A DNA stretch of 64,000 bases from Echiichthys vipera (taxonomy: Eukaryota; Chordata; Actinopteri; Perciformes; Trachinidae): contig OY829653.1 in NCBI GenBank assembly GCA_963691815.1, forward strand, positions 4,294,444-4,358,443, given 5' to 3'. This document shows positions 25,443 to 36,701 of the stretch, piece after piece. The notes beneath the pieces were generated by a model. The model saw nothing but the letters and a program-made list of their open reading frames with translations, did no database searches and was not told where the DNA came from. The position numbers and the translations under genes were made by a program. Positions within the stretch are counted from its first letter, which is position 1. Every line of letters starts with the position of its first letter.

Positions 25443-26341
25443 AACACAAGTCACAGTGTGAAGAACGGTACAAAAATACAATAAATACAACGTTTTTTAC
25501 TGTTGCAGGAAGTGTTACTCATTCAGGAGTTCATAATAATGAGCTGCAGAGTTTCCATCGATCCATCGTTCTAAAAAAAAAAAGCCTCTGTCACTTTAAG
25601 AAAACAAACGGCGCCATGGAGTCTAAAAAAAAGATGAACGTCAGGTACTCACTTTCATCAAAAGGGATATTTATGGGGTATATGACGCGACCGAAATAAA
25701 TACAAATAACTCTTTGTGTACCACATCAATAAAACAGCTGAGAAGAAGAAAGGCTCCGCGGATAAAAGTTTGGACGTGCAACAAAAACACCATTAAGGTT
25801 TTAATCAGCGTGCAGCGGGAAGAGACACAGTGCATTAGCGGAGGTACGCAGTGGAGTGCAGGCTGGTTATTTTGGCAGTCAGATCATTGTTGCATTAATG
25901 TGTTTCCCTCAAGAGGACGATGCAGCTGTCCTTGAGTAAAGCACTTAAATGCTATTGCCTCAGTAAACACTCGGAAGCCGAGCGGTCGAACAACGGAGGG
26001 GACCGCGGAGGGAACGGCCTGCTCTCGTGTAGCGGAGGTGAAAGTCAGCTGCGTTTTAATAAAACAGATTGCAAACAGAGGGAAGAACTCGTACCACTTT
26101 CTCCGGAATAAGGAAAATAAGCTTATGAGCTTTAGTAAACAACAACACACAGGAGTTTACCGTCAGCACAAACTTATTTTCACAACAGGATGTAAAGTCA
26201 CGGTTTCAAATCATATTAACAGAGGCTTTGAAAATGTGAACGTAAGATTTTTTGGTCTCAGCTTCATAAAACTGAGGAAAACATTTCATTTTAGTGCATT
26301 TTCTCTAAAGGATTTCAGTCTAAAGCCCTGTTCAGACGGCG
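25443..26341. other. Unassigned noncoding DNA
   Basis: No exon or repeat recognised. Confidence 0.5.
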
Positions 26342-26344
26342 TTA

Positions 26345-26491
26345 GGGCGCACTCACACTGTCCTTCGGCTCCGCGCCCCGGGCTTTAGGGTACTTGTCCG
26401 GAGTGGGTGCACTCACACTGCTCAAACGCACTAGGCTTTAGCTGAAAAAAATGGTTTTGGCCCGGTGCGGAAGAACAGTGTGAGTAAGCCC
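26345..26491. mobile_element. PIF/Harbinger-like MITE (copy E, minimal)
   Basis: Only 147 bp: terminal inverted repeats GGGCGCACTCACACTG and CAGTGTGAGTAAGCCC with TTA on both sides (26342-26344 and 26492-26494). Almost all internal sequence is lost. The smallest derivative of this family in the window. Confidence 0.78.
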
Positions 26492-26808
26492 TTAGTTTAA
26501 TGTGGGGACATGCGGTAAAACAGTCTTACCTCAGGACATCGGAAATATAAATCGCCAATTCGCACAGGTTTAAGAAATCCCTGTACTCTACCAGAGGTGG
26601 GAGGGGTTACTCGATTTACGCACTGCTGTCACCTCCCTGTCTCCATGTGCGTGCTACGTTGCCTCATGATTTTACAAAACGAACTAAACAGGAAACTAAA
26701 GGACAGAATCAGAACACCTGAGGGTTTTTTTCCGGACCATTATACAGAAGGACAGAAACATCGCCGTATCTTTTACTGACATTCTCCGAAATAATGACTG
26801 GAACTCGG

Positions 26809-27199
26809 CATTCGGCCGAAATGTGTTTCCTCAGGAGGGGGGCTGGAGTCTCCCTTAGAGAGAGGGGGAGAAGTTTAGCATCCGTGAGGAACTCGGAGCA
26901 GAGCCGCTGCTCCTTTGCGTTGAAAGGAGCCAGTTGAGGTGGTTCAGGATCATCTAGTAAGGATGAACCCTGGGCGCCTCCCTAGGGAGGTGTTCCAGGC
27001 ACGTCCAGCTGGGAGGAGGCCTCGGGGAAGACCCAGGACCAGGTGGAGAGATTAGATCTCCACACTGGCCTGGGAACGCCTCAGGATCCCCCAGTTAGAG
27101 CTGGTTAATGTGGCCCGGGAAAGGGAAGTTTGGGGTCCCCAGCTGGAGCTGCTGTCCCCGCGACCCGACCCCGGATAAGAGGCTGAAGATGAGATGAAA
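26809..27199 (+). pseudogene. LINE 3' fragment, C-terminal ORF remnant (copy 1)
   Basis: The plus-strand frame reads EVFQARPAGRRPRGRPRTRW, an in-frame TAG, then AWERL and later PRPDPG before a TAA. This is a basic Arg-rich C terminus of a fish non-LTR retrotransposon ORF as I recall it; the clade is not certain. The tail is GGCTGAAGATGAGATGA. The same TAG is present in the copies at 31541-31950 and 47724-48052. 5'-truncated, as expected for LINE copies. Confidence 0.65.
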
Positions 27200-27408
27200 T
27201 ACTGCTTTCGGATGGGACAAAAACCTCTGTTAAAAATGACCTTACCCCACATAAAACTAATCCTGTCTGACCAGGGCGGGGTGGTCTTCACGTATTCCAT
27301 ATAAAAGAGACGAATGTTTATTTAAGTCGCACTGGTAACCGGCCAAACGTCAGTACCGGAGAACGGGGCAAATATATCGTCATTCACGGTTGCTTATTAC
27401 ACTAGGAA

Positions 27409-27457
27409 AGGCAAGGCAACTTTATTTGTATAGCACTTTTCATACACAAGGCAGACT
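27409..27457 (-). repeat. Retroposon tail interrupted by the LTR
   Basis: AAGGCAAGGCAACTTTATTTG and TATAGCAC are the reverse complement of a common fish SINE/LINE tail with a poly(A)-signal-like end. The sequence appears to resume after the LTR at 27965. The solo LTR therefore landed inside an older retroposon. Confidence 0.5.
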
Positions 27458-27462
27458 CAAAG

Positions 27463-27959
27463 TGTCACAGTTCATCTCTGCCTCACACTCTGCACCTGCT
27501 TCAATCTGCCAATCAGACACACCCCTCTCATCAAGCCAACTCAACTCACCTGTGCTCTCTGCTCTGGCTGTATTTAAGCCCCAACTCACCACTCACTCAT
27601 TGCCAGATTGTTCTCGATGCTTGCACCAGACTCTCCAGCGTTATTCTGCCTGATCTCCCGGTTTCGACCCAGCCTGCCTCTGATTATCCTGCCTGACCGA
27701 TCTCCTGGAAACCACCTCAGCCTTCCGTCCCTGACCACGATCCTCGCCTGTCCCCTTCTGGATTCTGCCTGTCGGCTCCTGTGGCTAACTGGCGGGTACC
27801 TGGTTCAGCTCTTCAGAGTGAGTGTAACTCCAGTCTCCTCTGTGGCTACCTGCAGCGCTGTGACTCTGATTATTCCCTGCACCAAAGCCAATAAAATTTG
27901 TTACCAACGATACCTGCCTGTATTTGTGCTGCTATTGGGTCCTAACCAAACCCGTTACA
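27463..27959 (+). mobile_element. Solo LTR of a Ty3-type retrotransposon
   Basis: The 497-bp segment begins TGTCACAG and ends CGTTACA, so it has TG...CA termini. It is flanked by the 5-bp direct repeat CAAAG (27458-27462 and 27960-27964). Inside are GTATTTAAGCC (a TATA-like promoter element, about 27570) and CCAATAAAATT (a poly(A) signal, about 27890), in the order expected of U3-R-U5. No second LTR, primer-binding site or gag-pol lies nearby, so it is a solo LTR left by LTR-LTR recombination. Ty3/gypsy assignment is from duplication length and general layout only. Confidence 0.8.
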
Positions 27960-27964
27960 CAAAG

Positions 27965-28435
27965 TGCGTCACAGCACAACATGTCATGAATTAAAATGCA
28001 TTACAGAGAGACAAAGATAATAAAAACAGTGCGGACGTTAAAAGTGCAAAGATTTAGCAGAAAGCTGAGGTGAACATAAGTTTTCAGTCTAGTTTTAGTC
28101 ACTAGGAAAACTGTATTCTGTATTTTGCACCACCATTCAACCATCATCAAGACAGAAATCCACTCTATATTGTCCTGTTTCAATTTAAAAAGCAGCAAAA
28201 CCTCAGGCACCTGCAGGTCAATTATCATCAGTGAGCCCCTGAGTGCAAATTACTTCACAGACGACTTCTGGGAATGAGAATCGATGCTGTGGGCCGTCAG
28301 CAGGAGCTACCTCAAATTATTAAAAAGGACCAGAATAAAACTTCATAGGGAAAAAGGATTTTTTTTTTTGTCATTTACTTCATTGTTCAAACGCTTTTTG
28401 CCACATCACATTTCCCCCCTCCTGCTAACCACATC
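27965..28435. other. Unassigned DNA between LTR and tandem array
   Basis: The first ~60 bp may be the rest of the retroposon split by the LTR. The remainder has no recognised feature. Confidence 0.45.
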
Positions 28436-30669
28436 TTCCAGGGAGGTTAATAGAGAAGAATACTTTGTCATTATGGCTTTTATTTCCTTCTACGGATGAG
28501 TTCATGTGGTCTTCCTATAAGGACACATTTGCGCGGACCTGTAAAAACAATCTTAATCTTTCAACGCAAAGGAGCAGCGGCTCTACTCCGAGTTCCTCAC
28601 AGATGGCTGAACTTCTCCCCCTCTCTCTAAGGGAGACTCCAGCCCCCCTCCTGAGGAAACACATTTCGGCCGCTTGTACCCGCGACCTGGAAGAACACAC
28701 TGGACATAGTTCTGGCTGCGGTTATGTTTACCTGGAAACGTGAGTAGTATGTTCTTGCAACAGAGGAAGCTGCAGTTTCAGGACCATATTTCTAGGACCG
28801 TTCTCATTCCCAACATGTCAAATACAGCAGCTTGACCAGCGGCCCGCAGCATCTGATACTGATGCACGATGCACTTTTTAGCATCTGAGCGAACGCACCA
28901 GGCTTTCAGCTCGACCGCTGCTCTGTAGGATGTAAGATGACGTAGCATGGAGAATGACAAATTCTGCGTTAGGAGGAAGGTTTACGTGATGGATGGGTCA
29001 AATGAACACTGGGCTCTCACCAGGGAGACCATGTCATGTGAAACCAAAAGTCAATGTTACGTTTGTTAGTAGTGGTGGAGACAGTAGAAGCGTAAAGAGG
29101 GCACCAAATGTCAGGCTTTATCCCAGCACCAGCGTGAGTGTTCCAGGGAGGTTAATAGAGAAGAATACTTTGTCAATATGGCTTTTATTTCCTTCTACGG
29201 GCGAGTTCACGTGGTCTTCCTATAAGGACACATTTGCGCGGACCTGTAAAAACAATGTTAATCTTTCAACGCAAAGGAGCAGCGGCTCTACTCCGAGTTC
29301 CTCACGGATGCTGAACTTCTCCCCCTCTCTCTAAGGGAGACTCCAGCCCCCCTCCTGAGGAAACACATTTCGGCCGCTTGTACCCGCGACCTGGAGGAAC
29401 ACACTGAACATAGTTCTGGCTGCGGTTATGTTTCCCTCGAAACGTGAGTAGCATGTTCCTGCAACAGAGGAAGCTGCAGTTTCAGGACCATATTTCTAGG
29501 ACGGTTCTCATTCCCAACATGTCAAATACAGCAGCTTGGCCAGTGGCTCTCAGCATCTGATACTGATGCACGATGCACCTTTTAGCATCTGACTGAACGC
29601 ACCAGGCTTTCAGCTCGACCGCTGCTCTGTAGGATTTAAGATGACGTAGCATGGAGAATGACAAATTCTGCGTTAGGAGGAAGGCTAACGTGATGGATGG
29701 GTCAAACGAACACAGGGCTCTCACCAGGGAGACCATGTCATGTCATGTGAAACCAAAAGTCAATGTTACGTTTGTTATTAGTGGTGGAGACGGTAGAAGC
29801 GTAAAGAGGGCACCAAATGTCAGGCTTTATCCCAGCACCAGCGTGAGTGTTCCAGGGAGGTTAATAGAGAAGAATACTTTGTCAATATAGCTTTTATTTC
29901 CTTCTACGGACGAGTTCATGTGGTCTTCCTATAAGGACACATTTGCGCGGACCTGTAAAAACAATGTTAATCTTTCAACGCAAAGGAGCAGCGGCTCTAC
30001 TCCGAGTTCCTCACGGATGCTGAACTTCTCCCCCTCTCTCTAAGGGAGACTCCAGCCACCCTCCTGAGGAAACACATTTCGGCCGCTTGTACCCGCGACC
30101 TGGAAGAACACACTGAACATAATTCTGGCTGCAGTTATGTTTGCCTCGAAACGTGAGTAGCATGTTCCTGCAACAGAGGAAGCTGCAGTTTCAGGACCAC
30201 ATTCCTAAGACCGTTCTCATTCCCAACATGTCAAATACAGCAGCTTGACCAGTGGCTCTCAGCATCTGATACTGATGCACGAGGCACCTTTTAGCATCTG
30301 AGCGAACGCACCAGGCTTTCAGCTCGACTGCTGATGTCAGATGACGTAGCATGGAGAATGACAAATTCTGCGTTAGGAGGAAGGTTACCGTGATGGATGG
30401 GTCAAACGAAAACAGGGCTCTCACCAGAGAGACCATGTCATGTCATGTGAAACCAAAAGTCAATGTTACGTTTGTTATTGTGGTGGAGACGGTAGAAGCG
30501 TAAAGAGGCCACCAGATGTCAGGCTTTATCCCAGCACCAGCTTGAGTGTTACAGGGAGGTTAATAGAGAAGAATACTTTGTCAATACGGCTTTTATTTCC
30601 TTCTACGGGCGAGTTCACGTGGTCTTCCTATAAGGACACATTTGCACGGACCTGTAAAAACAATGTTAA
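28436..30669. repeat. Tandem array of a ~0.7-kb unit, about 3.2 copies
   Basis: The marker TTCCAGGGAGGTTAATAGAG recurs at 28436, 29141 and 29850, and as TTACAGGGAGG at 30549, giving periods of 705, 709 and 699 bp. The fourth copy stops at 30669. Copies are highly similar by eye, with small indels. Each of the three full units contains an antisense piece of the LINE fragment found at 26809, so that insertion preceded the amplification. On the minus strand each unit has a 60-85-codon open frame (28778-28960, 29482-29736, 30191-30436) that I do not recognise; in unit 1 it is cut short by a stop. Confidence 0.9.
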
Positions 30670-31250
30670 GGTAAAACACACTATAATAAGATTCTCTTAA
30701 TTGACTCCCTTGAGGGAAACTGGGTCATTGTGGCGACAAAGAGCAGCCAGCTAAAGAAAATGAATGAAAAGGCAATTGCAGATATGAATATTTATAAGCC
30801 TGTGTGATGAATAAAAAAGTTCCCATTTGAAAGAAAGCCCCACAATAATGGCTTGTGACAGACTGCCGTTTAAACATTTACATAAAATGAAAAGAGCAGG
30901 AAACTTTAAAGGGTGTCGTTATGAAGAGGAAAATCCGTGCAGACTGTTTCCGTATAGAAAACCTTTATTAATATAAGATGAACAGGTTTACTGTGCACGG
31001 AGCTGCGTAGATCTCTGCACTTACAGAGTAGAGACGATTAGAGGACTGACACAGACCTCTGCTGGTGTTATTGTAATTTCATGGTTATTAAAGATATGCA
31101 TCTGTATTAATGTTCCTCACTAGCAGGAAGAAGGCACAGCGGTGAAGTGAAACCCAACCGTTTTTAATTTCTGTAATATCTGCACATGGCCTACCCTACT
31201 ATTTGGGTTTGTACTTTCAATTTAGCACTTCACACACTGGAAGAACACCT
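30670..31250. other. Unassigned noncoding DNA
   Basis: AT-rich flank of the tandem array with no recognised element. Confidence 0.5.
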
Positions 31251-31252
31251 CA

Positions 31253-31540
31253 TCAAAATAAGTACAAACTCACTTATCTAGTTTGTACTTATTTTATTTC
31301 AATCTGCTGCTAAACTGCACGCTGCGTATTGTTGTATATTGTATATACCTACGCTTAACCACGACGTCTGTTGCACTCTGTCACACTTGGTTCATTGCTT
31401 GATTTATCTGACGTTAGCTTTATTTTGATTTGATTTATGTTTATGCTTATTGTCACTCTGATCCTTTTCCGCCTTTGTATCGAAACTGTTGCACAATAAT
31501 ATCCCTCGGGATAAATAAAGCTTCTTGAATCTTGAATCTT
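31253..31540 (+). mobile_element. LINE 3' end (GAATCTT tail)
   Basis: Non-coding 3' part of a LINE ending with CCCTCGGGATAAATAAAGC and the tail TTGAATCTTGAATCTT. Reverse-complement relatives are at 32811-32977 and 33153-33445; with the latter it shares a longer region including TTTAGCAGCAG-type and CACGCTGCGT sequence. The ATAAATAAAG is the poly(A)-signal-like end. 5'-truncated. Confidence 0.65.
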
Positions 31541-31950
31541 ATCTCATCTTCAGCCTCTTATCCGGGGTCGGGTCGCGGGGGCAGCAGCTTTAGCAGGGGA
31601 CCCCAAACTTCCCTTTCCCGGGCCACATTAACCAGCTCTAACTGGGGGATCCCGAGGCGTTCCCAGGCCAGTGTGGAGATCTAATCTCTCCACCTGGTCC
31701 TGGGTCTTCCCCGAGAACTCCTCCCAGCTGGACGTGCCTGGAACACCTCCCTAAGGAGGCGCCCAGGGTTCATCCTTACCAGATGATCCTGAACCACCTC
31801 AACTGGCTCCTTTTCAACGCAAAGGGCTCTACTCCGAGTTCCTAACAGATAATGAACTTCTCACCCTATCTCTAAGGGAGACTCCAGCCCCCCTCCTGAG
31901 AAAACCCATTTTGGCTGCTTGTACCCGCGACCTGGAAGAACACACGCTCA
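31541..31950 (-). pseudogene. LINE 3' fragment, C-terminal ORF remnant (copy 2)
   Basis: Reverse complement of the 26809-27199 fragment, including the in-frame TAG between TRWRD and the AWERL segment. It extends further 5' on its own strand and then meets sequence also found inside the tandem units (about 31825-31945). Truncated and non-functional. Confidence 0.65.
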
Positions 31951-32079
31951 TTCGTACGCTGAGATTGGTCGGATACGAATGTTTCATGAATCACACGTGG
32001 GTCCTGTAGTACAACCAATTCTGCACTCAGATCTGAGCCATGAGCCAGACTAACCTGACGCTGACTCGTTTCATTCTAC

Positions 32080-32145
32080 TTACTAGGATTGTAGAAATGC
32101 AGTCCTGAAACTGTAGCTTCTTCTTCTGTTGCAGGAACAGCAAAA
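32080..32145. repeat. Diverged inverted piece of the 0.7-kb tandem unit
   Basis: The stretch with GTCCTGAAACTGTAGCTTC and CTGTTGCAGGAACA is a diverged reverse complement of the GCAACAGAGGAAGCTGC region of the tandem units (for example about 29462-29500). It shows that unit-like sequence existed outside the array, in the opposite orientation. Confidence 0.55.
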
Positions 32146-32286
32146 CAAAACTGCCACAACAATTAGGTAGTATACACCTACATGTAATTTCTAGAAAACA
32201 ATCACTGCTCCCCTGTTAGAGGTCCTTGAAGGGTAAAAGAAGCTCTGCTCGCTGGGATCGCGTCCACAAGGCTCTCACAGACCAAT

Positions 32287-32594
32287 CATCCATCCATCAT
32301 CTTTGATCACTTGTCCCTGATGGGGTGGCTGGAGCTGATCCCAGCTGACATTGGGCGTGAACAGGACGCCAGTCTATCGCGTGGCAGATAGAGACAAACA
32401 GAGACAGACAACCGTTCACACTCACATTCACACCTACGGGCAATTTAGAGTCATCAATCAACCTAACACGTGCATGTCTTTGGACTGTGGGAGGAAGCCG
32501 GAGAAAACCCACACAGACACGGGGAGAACATGTAAACTCCACACAGAAGGGCCCCAGCCCTAACTAGTGAAAACCATCACACCACCGTGCCGCC
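32287..32594 (-). mobile_element. tRNA-derived SINE (type C)
   Basis: Reverse-orientation copy of the 20541 family, recognised by TTTGGACTGTGGGAGGAAGC, GGACGCCAGTCTATCG and the head complement at the right. The target duplication is CTCTCACAGACCAAT (32272-32286) and CTCTCACAGACCATT (32595-32609), 14 of 15 matching. Head near 32560-32590 is degraded in the B-box. Confidence 0.85.
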
Positions 32595-32810
32595 CTCTCA
32601 CAGACCATTGGCCTATAAGTGAAATACCAACGTTTTTCCACGACCGCATGCACTGACATGCACCTACGGACCGCCCTTTAAAACACACAGAGGGAGAGGG
32701 ACTTCATTCTCTGTTCAGGACGCCATAGCTCCAATTTGTCTTTACATAGAAAATGTTTGTTTACTGCTATAGTAATGTTCTGAATGTTGAGTACAGCTCC
32801 TTTAAAATAA

Positions 32811-32977
32811 GATTCAAGATTCAAGAAGCTTTATTTATTTATCCCGAGGGAAATTATTGTGCAACAGTTTCAATACAAAGATGGGAAAGGATCAGAGTGA
32901 CAATAAGCATAAAAACATAAATCAAATCAAAATAAAGCTAACGTCAAATAAATCAAACAATAACTAAACTCGTCGCC
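32811..32977 (-). mobile_element. LINE 3' end (GATTCAAG tail)
   Basis: Begins with AAGATTCAAGATTCAAG and TTTATCCCGAGGGAAATT, the reverse complement of the tail at 31500-31540. Non-coding 3' end of a LINE, cut at about 32977. Confidence 0.65.
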
Positions 32978-33033
32978 ATGGAAATGGGTATTGTACGTTT
33001 TTAAAAATACAGAAATGTTTCCGACACTCTCGT

Positions 33034-33060
33034 GCAGTGGTTCTCAAACTTCTTTCAGCG
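33034..33060. repeat. Possible hAT terminus fragment
   Basis: CAGTGGTTCTCAAACTT matches the usual look of a hAT-superfamily end. No partner inverted repeat or 8-bp duplication was found before the next LINE tail at 33153, so this is weak. Confidence 0.3.
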
Positions 33061-33152
33061 ACCTGTAACATTTGCAGCTATAAAAACACCATCAGTGGTG
33101 CGTCTCGCTGTACCATAGCTGCTGTTGCCGCCACTCATCATTGATCATGTTT

Positions 33153-33445
33153 CAAGATTCAAGATTCAAGAAGCTTTATTTATTTATCCCGAGGGAAATG
33201 ATTGCGCAACAGTTTCAATACAAAGATGGGAAAGGATCAGAGAGACAATAAGCATAAAAACATAAATCAAATCAAAGTAAAGCTAACGTAAATTAAATCA
33301 AACAATAACTAAATGTGACAGAGTGAAACAGACATTGTGGTTAAACGTAGGTTTATAGAATATACAACAACACGCAGCGTGCAGTTTAACAGCATGTTGG
33401 AATAAAATAAGTACAAACTAAATAAGTGATAAAGAGCGATAAGTG
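33153..33445 (-). mobile_element. LINE 3' end (GATTCAAG tail), longer copy
   Basis: Same family as 32811-32977, starting TTCAAGATTCAAGATTC and retaining more upstream LINE sequence, including the region corresponding to 31253-31400 in reverse complement. No ORF remnant recognised. Confidence 0.65.
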
Positions 33446-34720
33446 ATAACAGTGTTAAAGTGTAGCAGCATTTCCTACAGAACTAAGTTACAGTAAAGTA
33501 CAGTACATAACATATAAAGTGTGAGGCATTCAAGCAAACTTAGACAAGATGTCATTTCTTGTGAGCACGCTTTCAAATGTCATTTTTGCAGTGATAAACA
33601 ACGTTTTTGGTTGTTTCGTTTGGAGGACTTGAGAGGCAAGAACTAGCTAACGTTCGTTATTCTTGCTGGATGTATAAAAGAATCACTCATCAGAACTTCC
33701 TATTCATTGATTGCACTCATGCGGACGGCTTAAGCGACTCTTTTCTTGAGCACAAACCGGATGTATTGAAGTCTCTTTCTGAAGACGATTAGCTGGATAA
33801 GCTAAATAAACTCTTTGAAGGTTTTTGAAAGTGCTGGTGGTGATGCTGAGTGATGCGGGGGGGAGGTGGAGAATCTGTGACGTGCAACAGCATGCTTTTA
33901 ATTCAACCACAATCCTCTACATCCACACTTACCAGTAATCAATGCTGGCTGTTTTTTTTCCCTCCACATATCAAAATGGCAAAAAATGTGAAGGAGGGGA
34001 AATCGAAAGCTGTAGCTGCCGGCGCCAGAGCCGAGGATTAACGTTCATTGTATTCCACTCACTGTACTGAAGGAAATATGAGAAATAGGCAGAAGGGCGG
34101 CGTTTCCTCGTCTGCAGGATTATCTCAGCCGGCCGTGTTATATAAGGCACTCAGACGTGGTTTTCCTTCATGTTCCTGCACTTGACCTTAGGGAGGAAGA
34201 CACACTTGACACCTCCAAATCCACGTCTTTGAATCTGAGAGGAATTAAACGAGTAAGCACACGTACAGCGTATCCGTGTCACTGTAATTAGTGCTTGAGA
34301 GAATTGAATACAATAAGGATTCAGAGGGCTGAGACACAACTTCAAGAAAGATTAACTGCATTGAAGGAAATGGAGTAAAAACAGAAGTAATTGTACACCG
34401 CAGGTCATATAAAATCTGCCGTAAGTAACAATTACTTTTATAATTACTTGTTTATATATTTGTAGTCTTAATTAAGTTATTACAAGATTTCAGTCCAAAC
34501 CTTTTTGGAAGAAAACACAAATTGCTGCCACGTCACAACAAATACCAGGTTTACTTAATCTTTACTCAGGCCGTTCCCATTACAAAAAGTAATGCACTAT
34601 AATTAGCATTTAACCACATTATCGTGAGCCAGGACGTGCAGGTAGTGAGACGTAGTATAAAGGCAACAGGTCGGGGTGGATGGGTGCAGAGATAACACAC
34701 AAAAACCGGTGGACCCAATG
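33446..34720. other. Unassigned noncoding DNA
   Basis: No gene or repeat recognised; the short open frames lack any motif. Confidence 0.5.
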
Positions 34721-34724
34721 CGTG

Positions 34725-34808
34725 GTCTTTACCTACTCTGTAAAGTGTCCTGAGATATCTTTTGTTAAGATTTGGCACTATAAATAAAATTGAACTGAAT
34801 TGAATTTA
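34725..34808 (+). repeat. Retroposon tail with (TTGAA)n end
   Basis: CTCTGTAAAGTGTCCTGAGA, TTTGGCACTATAAATAAAAT and the run TTGAACTGAATTGAATT form a typical fish SINE/LINE 3' tail. No head is present. Confidence 0.5.
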
Positions 34809-35059
34809 ATTAAAAGCGACTGTGCATTACTTTTTTTGACGCTATATGTACAAAAATGACATGAGAACAGCCTGATTAATTATCTTTAAGTGAAACCGAT
34901 GGGGCACAAACTAGAGTTAGTCTCAGGCTACAAAAGAAAACGCACTAAGTTTCTTTGAGTTTCCCTAAAAAAACAAACCTTTAATCATGCTTTAGTTGCT
35001 ACAATTGGATAAAAAACATAATGTGAGTGGCTTTACATATCTTAGTAATATATAAACAC

Positions 35060-35395
35060 TGGGGGTTAGCACTGTCGCCTCACAGCGAGAAGGTTCCAGG
35101 TTTGCATCCCGGCTGGGGCCCTTCTGTGTGGCGTTTGCATGTTCTCCCCGTGTCTGCGTGGGTTTTCTCCGGGTTCTCCGGTTTCCTCCCACAGTCCAAA
35201 GACGTGCAGGTGTTCGGTTCATTGATGACTCTAAATCACCCGTAGGTGTGAATGGTTGCCTGTCTCTGTTCGTCTCTATGTGTCCTGTGATAGACTGGCG
35301 TCCTGTCCAGGGTGGACCCCGCCTCACGCCCGATGTCAGCTGGGATCGGCTCCAGCCTCCCGCGACCCTGACAGGGACAAGCGGTTGAAGATGAA
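35060..35395 (+). mobile_element. tRNA-derived SINE (type C), head-truncated
   Basis: Begins at GGTTAGCACTGTCGCCTCAC, so the A box is incomplete, and then keeps the B-box-like region, body and GGTTGAAGATGAAAAAAAAGG tail of the 20541 family. Target duplication not obvious. Confidence 0.8.
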
Positions 35396-36294
35396 AAAAA
35401 AGGAAGTTTAAAACTCTATGTGATTGTGCAGCCACTCCAATATCTTAAAAACATAAAGCATTAGATATTGTTGGATAAATTACAGGTGATTCTAGTGCCG
35501 AGATCAACACGTATGTACTTCCAGGTGTTCACAGAGCACCTGCTGGGCGAGACGTCCTCCTTTCTGCAAGGCCAGAGACAGAAACAGCCACGGTGTGATT
35601 GATCTTGTCAAACTACTAACCGATGTAGGCAAAGACATCCTGCTTGACGTTCAGAGCATCAATATAGCAGCAAACGTCTGTTATATAAGATATAGTGGAG
35701 TAATGGCATCCTGCAGAGAATGAAGTCGCTCTCCCTGCGTGTGTGTCGTAATCTGAGGTTCTCTGTTGCGTGCATGTCAGTGCGTGTGCGTCGGTATTTC
35801 ATGCATCACGTACGCCGTGTGGAGGCAACCTCAGCTCACTTCTTTTTTTTTCAGTATTTCGTGTTCAGCTCCTTTTAAGGTCACAGCTTCACGGGGCGTC
35901 CTGGATACAAAATCATCTGTTCACAAAACATTCTTCTCACCACATTTTGTGGAATAGAGTCAGAAAACTGTCACTTAATTTTACACTCAACCTTCATCGC
36001 CATATATGTGTATAATCTCAGCTTACCTCTCCATCTTAGTTGCCCCTACTTTGTTATATTTATTGCTGAGGTGAGAGCTGAGGCGTTCTCTTATCCAACA
36101 TATTTCATTGTGCTGGTGACCCTGAGTTAACCTACAGATGAGCAATAAAACTGAAACCTGAACTTGAATGAATAAAATGAGAAATGATTGTGCCTGAAGC
36201 TCGTTTTTGGTGCCAGGCACTGTCGGATCAGACCATTTTTAGGATGGTATCACGAAGTTATTAACCTGAGACCAAGACAAACTTAATACTATGA
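35396..36294. other. Unassigned noncoding DNA
   Basis: No exon or repeat recognised. Confidence 0.5.
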
Positions 36295-36302
36295 GTTTAA
36301 AT

Positions 36303-36693
36303 CATGGGTGTCAAAGTCAAGGCCCGCGAATGAATGATCTTGGCGCCCAGGATGATATTTGATTAGTATTAGAACCAGCCGCACGCCACAGCCGCCTGCT
36401 GGTGTTATTCACGCACCAAAACTACATTAACCACAATGCAGCGGTAGCCTGCACACTCACTGCAGCGCCCCAAGTGGGCCGCCTCGGCTTTATTATCCAT
36501 CAGCATTCAGGGCAGATGTCAACGTTCAGCACCCCCGTCGTTAAATAAACACGGTACACTGTGTTAGGTATTGGTTCAATAGGTTATATGCATCATTTTA
36601 ATATGTTTTAATAAACATTGAACCAGTCCGGCCCTCGGCTTGTAGCAAATTAGTTTTTTTGGCCCTCTGATGTGTTTGACTTTGACATCCCTG
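36303..36693. mobile_element. hAT-type MITE
   Basis: The 391-bp element starts CATGGGTGTCAAAGTCAA and ends TTGACTTTGACATCCCTG, an imperfect terminal inverted repeat of about 18 bp. It lies between perfect 8-bp direct repeats GTTTAAAT (36295-36302 and 36694-36701), the duplication length of hAT transposons. No coding capacity remains, so it is non-autonomous and depends on a hAT transposase from elsewhere. Confidence 0.87.
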
Positions 36694-36701
36694 GTTTAAA
36701 T

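Noticed and set aside
28436..30669. CRISPR-like array
   Set aside because: Unit is ~700 bp without short spacers, in a eukaryotic context; an ordinary tandem duplication.
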